Shown: piece by piece, positions 1-5,376 of the stretch
How the letters are laid out: the number at the start of each line of letters is the position of its first letter
Numbering within the stretch: the stretch's first letter is position 1
Source of the DNA: Trueperaceae bacterium
GTDB lineage: Bacteria; Deinococcota; Deinococci; Deinococcales; Trueperaceae
Direction: 5' to 3'
Assembly: GCA_007128755.1 (NCBI GenBank)
Contig: SKWV01000133.1
Span: forward strand, 1 to 5,376
DNA: 5,376 nt
Program-made: the position numbers and the translations under genes
The notes under the pieces: model-generated
What the model saw: the letters and a program-made list of their open reading frames with translations, nothing else
Told to the model about the DNA's origin: nothing
The model's database searches: none

Positions 1-1
1 C

Positions 2-130
2 CAGTTCGCCTATCCGGGCGTCGCCGCGCTCTACTACGGCGACGAGGTGGGACTCGACGGCGCCGGTGACCCCGGCTGCCGCGCCGGCTACCCCTGGTCG
101 GGACGCGTCGAGCACGATCTGGCCTCATGA
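2..130 (+). CDS. 3' end of a GH13 alpha-amylase-family glycosidase, apparently truncated
   Basis: The gene enters from the left edge, and the last 42 codons are visible before TGA at 128-130. The peptide contains YPGVAALYYGDEVGL followed by DPGCRAGYPW. This matches the stretch after the third catalytic region of GH13 enzymes of the neopullulanase, cyclomaltodextrinase and alpha-glucosidase type (typically YPGVPxIYYGDExGxxGGxDPDxRRxxPW). Such enzymes hydrolyse or transfer alpha-glucans and maltodextrins. In the family this motif is normally followed by the last barrel helix and a beta-sandwich C-terminal domain, usually 100 or more residues. Here only about 11 residues (SGRVEHDLAS) follow the motif before the stop. 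The HDL resembles the start of the family's next segment, so homology seems to run up to the stop. None of the three forward frames downstream shows a convincing continuation. It may be a truncated pseudogene, a recombination boundary or an unusual short form; the catalytic residues lie outside the window. Confidence 0.72.
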   Translation, partial: QFAYPGVAALYYGDEVGLDGAGDPGCRAGYPWSGRVEHDLAS

Positions 131-243
131 CCCGTCGGCGACACGCCGTGCCGTCCTCTCGGGTCACCATGTCCTCACCACGCGGGCCGCTTCGAACGAC
201 TACTGTAATCGGGTAGCGCGCCTCCATTCGCCGGTACGGGGCG

Positions 244-393
244 ATGCAGGACGTGGTGAAGGAGGGCGTGATCGTCGTGCGTGAGGCGTACCCGGACATG
301 GTCGGGAGGGGACTCCAGCCAGCGCTCCGAAGGAGCGACGTGAGGCGAGTGAGTGACGGTGCTTCGTCGAAAGCGTCTCCATGTCGACGCTGA
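244..393 (+). other. Candidate small leader ORF or gene remnant overlapping the next gene's start
   Basis: This 49-codon open frame (ATG 244-246, TGA 391-393) begins MQDVVKEGVIVVREAYPDMV and ends by overlapping the first 13 bases of the PAS-GGDEF-EAL gene in another frame. From 217 (just after an in-frame TAG at 214-216) to about 306, 28 of 30 codons end in G or C, as in real genes here; this bias fades after that. The frame contains AAGGAGGG (259-266), which precedes in-frame GTG codons, and AAGGAG (330-335), four bases before the in-frame GTG at 340. The second site could drive a 17-codon leader (340-393) translationally coupled to the ATG at 381, which has no good Shine-Dalgarno sequence of its own. 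I recognise no protein family. It could instead be the decayed edge of a lost gene or chance in G+C-rich DNA. Confidence 0.25.
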
Positions 394-2876
394 TCGAGAC
401 GGAGGCCCTCTACCGTTCGTTGTTCGAGGGGCTGGACCAAGGTTTCTGCGTCATCGACATGATCTTCGACGAACGCGGCGAGCCCACCGACTACCGCTTC
501 GTCGTGACCAACCCGGCTTTCGAGCAGCACACCGGCATCATGGGCGCGCGCGGCAGGACGGCTCGCGAGTTGGTCCCCGACCTCGAGGCGCATTGGTTCG
601 AGACGTACGGTCGGGTCGCCACGACCGGCGTTCCACTGCGCTTCGTGGGAGAGGCCGAGCCCATGGACGGGCGGGCATTCGACGTGTTCGCCTTCCGCGT
701 GGGTGGGCCGGACAGCCGACGGGTCGCGCTGCACTTCACCGACATCTCCCGACGCAAGCGCGCCGAGGAGGAGCTCAGCTACCGAGCCGACCAGTTCCAC
801 ACGCTCGTCGCTGGGGCGCCGCTCGGCGTCTACCTCGTGGACGCCGACTTCCGCCTCGCCGAGGTGAACCCGACCGCCCTGCCGGTCTTCAAGGGGATCC
901 CTCAGTTGCTCGGGCGGAGCTTCGAGGAGATCGTGCGCATCATCTGGCCGGAGGGGCTCGCGTCCGCCGTGCTGGACAAGTTCAGGCACACGATGGAGAC
1001 GGGTGAGCCCTTCCACGATCCCGAACTGGTCGAGGTGCGGGCCGATCGCGGCACGGCCGAGTACTACGACTGGCGGATCGACCGCATGCGCCTGCCCGAC
1101 GGCCGCTTCGGCGTCGTCTGTTACTTCAGCGACATCTCCAATCAAGTGGAGGCGCGGCGAGCGATCGCCGCTTCGGAGGAGCGATACCGCACGTTGTTCG
1201 AGTCCATCGACGAGGGCTTCTGCATCCTCGGGGTGGTCTTCGACGAGGCGGACAAGCCGATCGACTACCGCTACCTCGAGATCAACCCCGCCTTCGCGCG
1301 TCACACGGGGCTGGAGGACGCCCTCGGCCGCACGATCCGCGAACTCGTACCCGACATCGAACCGAGATGGTTCGACCTCTACGGAGGTGTCGCGCTCACC
1401 GGTGTGCCGACGCGCATCGAGGACCACGCCGTCTCGATGGGTCGGTGGTTCGACGTCTACGCCTTCCGGGTCGGCGAACCGCACGAGCGCAAGGTGGCCG
1501 TGCTCTTCAACGACATCACGGGCCGCAAGCACGTCGACGAGATGCTGCGAGAGCGCGAGGCCCTCCTCCACCACAGGGCCCACCACGACGCGCTCACGGG
1601 GCTGCCGAACCGGCTCCTGTTCGAGGATCGACTCCAGCAGGCCATCGCCGCGGCGACGCGGCGAGATCGTCAGGTGGGCGTCTTGTTCCTCGACCTCGAC
1701 GGCTTCAAGCTCATCAACGACAGCCACGGGCACGCCGCCGGCGACGACGTGCTCGCGGAGGCCGCACGCCGGCTGCGATCCTCGCTGCGCGACGAAGACA
1801 CGATCGCGCGCCTCCACGGCGACGAGTTCGCCATCGTGCTCCCCGAGATCTCGGGCCCGGCCGATGCCGAGCGTTTGGCGAGGAACCTGATCGCGACGTT
1901 CGCGCAGCCGACCGTGGCGGCCGGCAAGGTGCTGAGCGTGAGCGTGTCGATCGGCGTGAGCATGTTCCCGCGGGACGGCAGCGACGCCGCTGCGCTGCTG
2001 CGTTCCGCCGACGCGGCGATGTACCGCGCGAAGGCAGGGGGCAAGAACGACGTTCGACACTTCGCGCCCGCCATGAGTGCTCTCGCGACCGAGCGCATGA
2101 CGCTCGACGAACACTTGGAAGGCGCGCTCGATCGCGGCGAGATCACCATGTGCTACCAGCCACAGTGGGATGGTCGCATGGGCAGCATCGAGTCGTTCGA
2201 GGCGCTGCTGCGGTGGACGAGCCCCGACCTGGGGGAGGTGTCGCCCAGGCGCTTCGTGCCGATCGCCGAGGAGCGCGGCATCTTCGGTCCGATCGCCTCC
2301 TGGAGCCTTGACGCGTGCGCGGCGTTCGCGGCGAGCCTCGCGAGCGAGTTCGGCACGCCGATGCGTATCGCCCTCAACGTGAGCCCGGCGCGCGTGGTCA
2401 GCTCGGGCTTCTTGCCCCAGCTCGAGGCCGTGATCGTTCGGCATCGACTGGCGCCGCAGCAGCTCGAGCTCGAGCTCGGCTTGACGGCGATGAGCGAGGA
2501 GCCGGAGTCGCTCCGTGAGACGCTGGAGCGCGCCAAGGACGTCGGCGCGCGCGTGACGCTCGACGGCTTCGGCGCCGACGCCGTCATGGTCGTGCCGATC
2601 CTCGGCCTGCCGTTCGACGGCGTGAAGATCGATCCGGAACTCGTGCAGCGGGCCGATGGCGACCACCGGCTCCGGCGCGGTCTCGCGTCGGTCGTCGGCC
2701 TGGTGCGCGACTTCGGCCTCGACGTGGTCGCCGTGGGTGTGGAGACGGAGTCACAGCACGACATGATGCTCGAGCTCGGCTGCGACCGGATCCAAGGGAC
2801 GTTCATCGGGCGACCGATGGCGCAGTCCGAGGCCGAGGCCGCCGTGCGGTCGCAACGGGTCACGAGGCTGTTCTAG
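381..2876 (+). CDS. PAS-PAS-PAS-GGDEF-EAL cyclic-di-GMP signalling protein
   Basis: This is an 831-residue cytosolic sensor-effector with no signal peptide or membrane segment. Three PAS domains (about 11-121, 134-253 and 269-380) should sense a ligand, redox state or light. A short helical linker leads to a GGDEF domain (about 395-525) with DALTGLPNR (403-411), LDLDGFK and metal-ligand D438, HGDEF at 479-483 and an RxxD inhibitory site (470-473). It should make c-di-GMP from two GTP and be product-inhibited. The EAL domain (about 575-825) keeps E607 (EALLRW), N666, E698, D728, K749 and Q805. It has L701 for the second Glu of the usual E-[IL]-T-E, G729 for the second Asp of DDFG, V785 for the first Glu of AEGVE, and an altered loop 6 after G731. 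Phosphodiesterase activity is therefore doubtful. ATG 381 is the only usual start after the in-frame TGA at 354 and places the protein start directly at PAS1, but a Shine-Dalgarno is lacking. A leaderless or coupled start is possible. Confidence 0.95.
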   Translation: MSTLIETEALYRSLFEGLDQGFCVIDMIFDERGEPTDYRFVVTNPAFEQHTGIMGARGRTARELVPDLEAHWFETYGRVATTGVPLRFVGEAEPMDGRAFDVFAFRVGGPDSRRVALHFTDISRRKRAEEELSYRADQFHTLVAGAPLGVYLVDADFRLAEVNPTALPVFKGIPQLLGRSFEEIVRIIWPEGLASAVLDKFRHTMETGEPFHDPELVEVRADRGTAEYYDWRIDRMRLPDGRFGVVCYFSDISNQVEARRAIAASEERYRTLFESIDEGFCILGVVFDEADKPIDYRYLEINPAFARHTGLEDALGRTIRELVPDIEPRWFDLYGGVALTGVPTRIEDHAVSMGRWFDVYAFRVGEPHERKVAVLFNDITGRKHVDEMLREREALLHHRAHHDALTGLPNRLLFEDRLQQAIAAATRRDRQVGVLFLDLDGFKLINDSHGHAAGDDVLAEAARRLRSSLRDEDTIARLHGDEFAIVLPEISGPADAERLARNLIATFAQPTVAAGKVLSVSVSIGVSMFPRDGSDAAALLRSADAAMYRAKAGGKNDVRHFAPAMSALATERMTLDEHLEGALDRGEITMCYQPQWDGRMGSIESFEALLRWTSPDLGEVSPRRFVPIAEERGIFGPIASWSLDACAAFAASLASEFGTPMRIALNVSPARVVSSGFLPQLEAVIVRHRLAPQQLELELGLTAMSEEPESLRETLERAKDVGARVTLDGFGADAVMVVPILGLPFDGVKIDPELVQRADGDHRLRRGLASVVGLVRDFGLDVVAVGVETESQHDMMLELGCDRIQGTFIGRPMAQSEAEAAVRSQRVTRLF

Positions 2877-2882
2877 CGTGCG

Positions 2883-2917
2883 GCGGCGGTCCCGTCGACT
2901 CGCCTCGGGACCGCCGC
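2883..2917. terminator. 12-bp perfect hairpin between convergent genes, probable bidirectional terminator
   Basis: Left arm GCGGCGGTCCCG (2883-2894) and right arm CGGGACCGCCGC (2906-2917) are perfect inverted repeats around an 11-base loop. The hairpin starts 6 bases after the TAG of the PAS-GGDEF-EAL gene and ends 33 bases before the last base of the oppositely oriented cytochrome gene. It can therefore serve transcripts from both sides. Neither strand has a T-run after the stem, so it is not a textbook intrinsic terminator. U-less hairpins at gene ends are common in G+C-rich bacteria; Rho-dependent ending or RNA stabilisation are alternatives. Confidence 0.7.
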
Positions 2918-2950
2918 GCTGCAGAGCAGGTGCCTGGTGCCTGCCGACCG

Positions 2951-3448
2951 TCAGTCGAGATCGAGCGTGGCGCGGATCATGTGCACTTCCATGGGTGTGA
3001 GGTCTTGCCCACGTTCCTCCGCGACCTCCTCGGGCATGAAGGGCTCGAACGGCTCTTCGAGCTGCTCGACGTCGTCCCAGGCGACCATGGTGTAGTTCAG
3101 GACGTCGGCGATCTGCTCGTCGGTGAGGTGCGCCAGGGGCGGCATCAGGCCGTCGTACACCTGCCCGTGCACGCTGATCTCGCCCGCGAGCCCGTAGAGC
3201 ACGACGAGGATCGGGTACGTCCGGCCGCCTTCGGCGCCCACCAGCTCGTACATGTGGTCGGCCAAGGGCGGGAAGGCCGGCGGGATGCCCGCGCCGGTGG
3301 GCTGATGGCAGACCGCGCACTCCACCTGGTAGATCGCCTCGCCTTCGCCGGTGTCGACCTCTTGCGCCACGAGCAGCCCGGCCAGGAGCAGCAGGGGCAG
3401 CGTGACGGCGAGCGCCAAGGCGCGGCGGTAGCCTGTTGTGGCGTTCAT
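2951..3448 (-). CDS. Exported monohaem c-type cytochrome (class I, cbb3-subunit-III-like fold)
   Basis: This 165-residue protein carries one covalently bound haem and should shuttle electrons outside the cytoplasmic membrane. The N-terminus has Arg-Arg at 8-9 and a hydrophobic stretch at about 10-28, either a signal peptide (possible cut after A28) or an uncleaved anchor. The haem site is CAVCH (44-48). M102 in DGLMPPL is the likely distal ligand, and the fold ends with LTDEQIADVLNYT (108-120). The segment VLYGLAGEISVHGQVYDG is typical of small cytochromes related to the cbb3 oxidase c-type subunit. A further 45 residues follow the haem fold. The part from about 125 to 146 is strongly acidic and has no assignment. 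The start is well supported: AAGGAGGT (complement of 3454-3461) lies 5 bases upstream of ATG. The gene stands alone, convergent with the gene at its 3' side and divergent from the gene at its 5' side. The physiological partner (oxidase, dehydrogenase or denitrification enzyme) cannot be told from the window. Confidence 0.93.
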   Translation of the reverse strand: MNATTGYRRALALAVTLPLLLLAGLLVAQEVDTGEGEAIYQVECAVCHQPTGAGIPPAFPPLADHMYELVGAEGGRTYPILVVLYGLAGEISVHGQVYDGLMPPLAHLTDEQIADVLNYTMVAWDDVEQLEEPFEPFMPEEVAEERGQDLTPMEVHMIRATLDLD

Positions 3449-3453
3449 CGGGT

Positions 3454-3461
3454 ACCTCCTT
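3454..3461 (-). promoter_or_regulatory. Strong ribosome-binding site of the cytochrome c gene
   Basis: On the minus strand AAGGAGGT is a full match to the anti-Shine-Dalgarno core and is separated from ATG (3446-3448) by 5 bases. It fixes the cytochrome start and contrasts with the gene at 381, which has no such site. Confidence 0.85.
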
Positions 3462-3483
3462 CAGAGAGATTGTGCCGGGAGGA

Positions 3484-3589
3484 CACGTCGACGACGGTGC
3501 AACGCGTACAGACGGTCACGAGGGGCGTCTCGCCTCGGCGACCGTGCCTCCGCCCGCGCAGGCTCCGCGTCGACGTGGTGACGACGGTG
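3484..3589. repeat. Paired repeats in the divergent intergenic region
   Basis: CACGTCGACG (3484-3493) recurs as its exact reverse complement CGTCGACGTG (3568-3577); both contain the palindrome CGTCGACG. The overlapping 10-mer GACGACGGTG occurs as a direct repeat at 3490-3499 and 3580-3589, 90 bp apart. The pairs lie between the divergently transcribed cytochrome and PAS-GGDEF-EAL genes, where a shared regulator could bind two sites. No known operator is recognised, and CG-rich words recur by chance in such DNA. Confidence 0.4.
3512..3545. repeat. Imperfect stem-loop in the divergent intergenic region
   Basis: ACGGTC (3512-3517) pairs with GACCGT (3540-3545). After a small asymmetric bulge (one base against two), CGAGG (3519-3523) pairs with CCTCG (3533-3537), leaving a 9-base apical loop. 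It lies about 64 bp upstream of the cytochrome start on one strand and 100 bp upstream of the second signalling gene on the other. It could be a leader-RNA structure or a dyad operator; its role is unknown. Confidence 0.4.
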
Positions 3590-3613
3590 GCCGGGCTATG
3601 GTAGAGCCAGACC

Positions 3614-3627
3614 TCGATCGGGATCGA
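3614..3627. promoter_or_regulatory. Small dyad TCGATC-GG-GATCGA before the second signalling gene
   Basis: A perfect 6-bp inverted repeat with a 2-bp spacer ends 17 bp before the chosen start codon, just after a TATGGT (3597-3602) that fits a loose -10 pattern (TAnnnT). This would suit a repressor site at the promoter or 5' leader of the gene starting at 3645. There is no clear -35 element at normal spacing and the dyad is short, so this is only a candidate. Confidence 0.25.
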
Positions 3628-3644
3628 TGAGACGCGGAGGGGCG

Positions 3645-5376
3645 ATGCCGGGACGTTCCGACGGGCTCGAACGAGCCTGCGAGGGTTCGATGACGCTCGA
3701 TCACGACGCGCGCGTGGTGGACCTCGATGGGGGTGCCTCGTCGCTTCTCGGCGTCGTGCGCGAGGAGGCCGTCGGGCGACGGTTGGCCGACGTGCTCACG
3801 CGTTCGGGCCGGAGCGAGGTCGGTGAAGACGGCGACGCCGACCCCACCGCGCTCGTGGTCGGCGCCTCGGGTCGTCGCGTGCATCTGGCGCTCTCTCCCG
3901 CTCCACACGGCCTGCTCGTCCGGCTCACCGAGGCCCCTCTCACCGGGGCTACGGTCATCGAGTCCGAGGGGCGCTACCGGGCGCTCTTCCAGTCGATCGA
4001 CGACGGCTTCTGCATCGTGCGTGTGCTCTTCGACGGCGCGGAACGCCCGGTGGACTTCCGCTTCCTCGAGGCCAACCCCGCCTTCGAGCGGCAGAGTGGC
4101 GTCGCCGACCCCGTCGGCCGCACCATGCGCGAACTGGTGCCCGACATCGACGGGCATTGGTTCGACATCTACGGTCGTGTGGCCCTCACGGGCGAACCCG
4201 TCCGGTTCAGCGAACGCGCATCGGCTCTCGGTCGCTGGTTCGAGGGGTACGCCTTCCCGGTCGGGGACCCGCGCGACCACGGTGTGGCGGTGCGCTTCAG
4301 CGACGTCACGTTGCGTCAGCAGGCCGAGGAGGCCCTGCTCGAGAGCGAGTCGCAGCTGCATCATCGCGCCCATCACGACGCCCTGACGGGCCTGCCGAAC
4401 CGGGTCCTGTTCGAGGACCGGCTGCAGCTCGCGGTCGCCGCGGCGGCGCGACACGAGCGGCTGCTGGCGGTCCTGTTCCTCGATCTCGACGGCTTCAAGC
4501 TCGTCAACGACGACCTCGGCCACGCGATCGGCGACGAGGTGCTGGGGGTGGTCGCGACGCGGCTGCAGCGAGCGTTGCGGGCTGATGACACGCTCGCGCG
4601 CCTGCACGGCGACGAGTTCGCCGTGCTGCTCCCCGAGGTCTCCGCCCCCCACGACGCGGGGCGTCTGGCACGAACCCTCCTCGCCGAGATCGCGCAGCCG
4701 GTCACCCTGCCCGACGCGGTGGTGAACGTGAGCGCCTCGATCGGTGTGAGCTTCTACCCGCGCGACGGTGGCGACCCGCAGGCGCTCCTGCGCGCAGCCG
4801 ACCTGGCGATGTACCAGGCCAAGCTCGGCGGCAAGAACGACGTGCGCCTGTTCGCCTCCGCCATGCGGGCGCCGGCGGACGAGCGCGTGACGATCGCGCA
4901 GCACCTCGACGGCGCGCTGGAGCGAGGCGAGATCGAGATGCTCTACCAGCCGCAGTGGGACAGCCGGACGGGGAGCGTCCACACCTTCGAGGCGCTGCTG
5001 CGGTGGCGGAGCCCGGTGTTGGGCGAGGTCGCGCCACGGCGCTTCGTGCCGGTGGCCGAGCAGCGCGGCATCTTCGCGCCGATCGTCTCCTGGGGCCTCG
5101 ACGTATGCGGGGCGGCCGCACGCGAGCTGTCCGACGAGCTGGGTCTGCCCGTGCGCGTGGCGGTCACGTCCACTCCGGCGGGTCTCGCCAACTCGCGGTT
5201 CCTGTCGCTGGTCGAGGCCACGATCGTGCTGCATGGCTTGGAGCCGCAGCAGCTTGAGCTCGAGCTGGGCATGAGCGCGCTCATCGAGGGCTGGGCGGAG
5301 CTGCGGGGCAGCATGGAGCACGTCAAGGAGCTGGGCGTGCGGGTGATGCTCGACCACTTCGGCGCCGACACCGGCA
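3645..5376 (+). CDS. PAS-PAS-GGDEF-EAL cyclic-di-GMP signalling protein, 3' end beyond the window
   Basis: This paralogue of the gene at 381 shows 577 residues, open to the right edge. ATG 3645 is chosen because GGAGGGG (3636-3642) lies just upstream. In-frame ATGs at 3627 (no ribosome site) and 3690 are alternatives. An N-terminal segment (about 8-103, LDHDARVVDLDGG to LLVRLTEA) looks like a shorter, divergent PAS domain. A second PAS (about 111-222) belongs to the same subtype as PAS1 and PAS3 of the upstream protein. The GGDEF domain has DALTGLPNR from D245, LDLDGFK from D280 (numbered from its first Asp), an RxxD inhibitory site (312-315) and HGDEF (321-325), so cyclase activity with product inhibition is expected. 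In the EAL domain EALLRW (E449) and E540 are kept. T508 replaces the conserved metal-binding Asn, M543 the second Glu of ELTE, and H571 the second Asp of DDFG, so phosphodiesterase activity is unlikely. There is no membrane segment, so it should be cytosolic. Confidence 0.93.
   Translation, partial: MPGRSDGLERACEGSMTLDHDARVVDLDGGASSLLGVVREEAVGRRLADVLTRSGRSEVGEDGDADPTALVVGASGRRVHLALSPAPHGLLVRLTEAPLTGATVIESEGRYRALFQSIDDGFCIVRVLFDGAERPVDFRFLEANPAFERQSGVADPVGRTMRELVPDIDGHWFDIYGRVALTGEPVRFSERASALGRWFEGYAFPVGDPRDHGVAVRFSDVTLRQQAEEALLESESQLHHRAHHDALTGLPNRVLFEDRLQLAVAAAARHERLLAVLFLDLDGFKLVNDDLGHAIGDEVLGVVATRLQRALRADDTLARLHGDEFAVLLPEVSAPHDAGRLARTLLAEIAQPVTLPDAVVNVSASIGVSFYPRDGGDPQALLRAADLAMYQAKLGGKNDVRLFASAMRAPADERVTIAQHLDGALERGEIEMLYQPQWDSRTGSVHTFEALLRWRSPVLGEVAPRRFVPVAEQRGIFAPIVSWGLDVCGAAARELSDELGLPVRVAVTSTPAGLANSRFLSLVEATIVLHGLEPQQLELELGMSALIEGWAELRGSMEHVKELGVRVMLDHFGADTG

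Noticed and set aside
136..148. Small hairpin CGGCG-ACA-CGCCG just after the GH13 stop
   Set aside because: A 5-bp stem with a 3-base loop and no T-run is expected often by chance in DNA this rich in G+C.
201..209. TACTGT/TGTAAT as a -10 box for the first signalling gene
   Set aside because: It is the most AT-rich spot upstream, but no -35-like hexamer lies at 16-18 bp, so a promoter call is not supported.
66..284. 72-codon + strand open frame across the GH13 stop
   Set aside because: It overlaps the GH13 coding frame out of phase and shows no family match or good start signal; it does not restore the GH13 C-terminus.
1003..2311. Overlapping + strand open frames inside the first signalling gene
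   Set aside because: Their peptides are rich in Arg, Ser, Thr and Ala, as expected for out-of-frame readings of G+C-rich coding DNA. The real frame has unbroken domain motifs.
2153..2863. Minus-strand 236-codon open frame opposite the EAL domain
   Set aside because: Serine- and arginine-rich shadow translation with no recognisable domain, ribosome site or independent codon signal.
2929..2942. Tandem duplicate GGTGCCT-GGTGCCT with a flanking 5-bp GCAGG/CCTGC dyad
   Set aside because: Two copies of 7 bp in a short intergenic gap is too little to call a functional repeat or a second terminator.
3516..5357. Very long (613-codon) open frame on the minus strand
   Set aside because: It is the antisense shadow of the PAS-GGDEF-EAL gene. 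Its peptide is low-complexity (His, Arg, Glu, Val-rich) with no family resemblance, and the + strand frame carries clear domain motifs.

Overview
The window is strongly G+C-rich, with G or C in almost every third codon position. It comes from a bacterium and holds two large cyclic-di-GMP signalling genes on the + strand, with one small c-type cytochrome gene facing them on the - strand. The lineage is not fixed by the sequence. The cytochrome and the GH13 glycosidase fragment recall Deinococcota of the Truepera type, and a high-GC actinobacterium is the main alternative. This is a judgement from remembered family resemblance, not from a search.

Layout. Bases 2-130 are the 3' end of a GH13 (alpha-amylase superfamily) gene that stops far earlier than the family norm. 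Bases 131-380 hold no convincing complete gene. They do contain a short open frame (244-393) with coding-like base use and a strong internal ribosome-binding sequence, and this frame overlaps the next start codon. Bases 381-2876 encode a complete 831-residue PAS-PAS-PAS-GGDEF-EAL protein. Bases 2877-2950 hold a 12-bp perfect hairpin between convergent genes. Bases 2951-3448 (- strand) encode an exported or membrane-anchored monohaem cytochrome c. Bases 3449-3644 are a divergent intergenic region with a stem-loop and paired repeats. Bases 3645-5376 encode the first 577 residues of a second PAS-PAS-GGDEF-EAL protein, cut by the window edge.

How the genes relate. The two signalling proteins are close paralogues with the same unusual features. 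Both have an HGDEF signature in place of GGDEF, an intact RxxD inhibitory site, and an EAL domain that keeps the EAL motif but has lost conserved active-site residues. The losses are partly shared and partly specific to each protein. The simplest reading is two cytosolic diguanylate cyclases with sensory PAS domains and a phosphodiesterase-like domain that is damaged or repurposed. The cytochrome belongs to respiratory electron transport; a functional link to the signalling genes is only suggested by position.

The most interesting observation is the parallel but unequal decay of the EAL active site in two neighbouring paralogues whose cyclase domains look intact. I see no CRISPR array, tRNA, rRNA, insertion sequence or phage gene.
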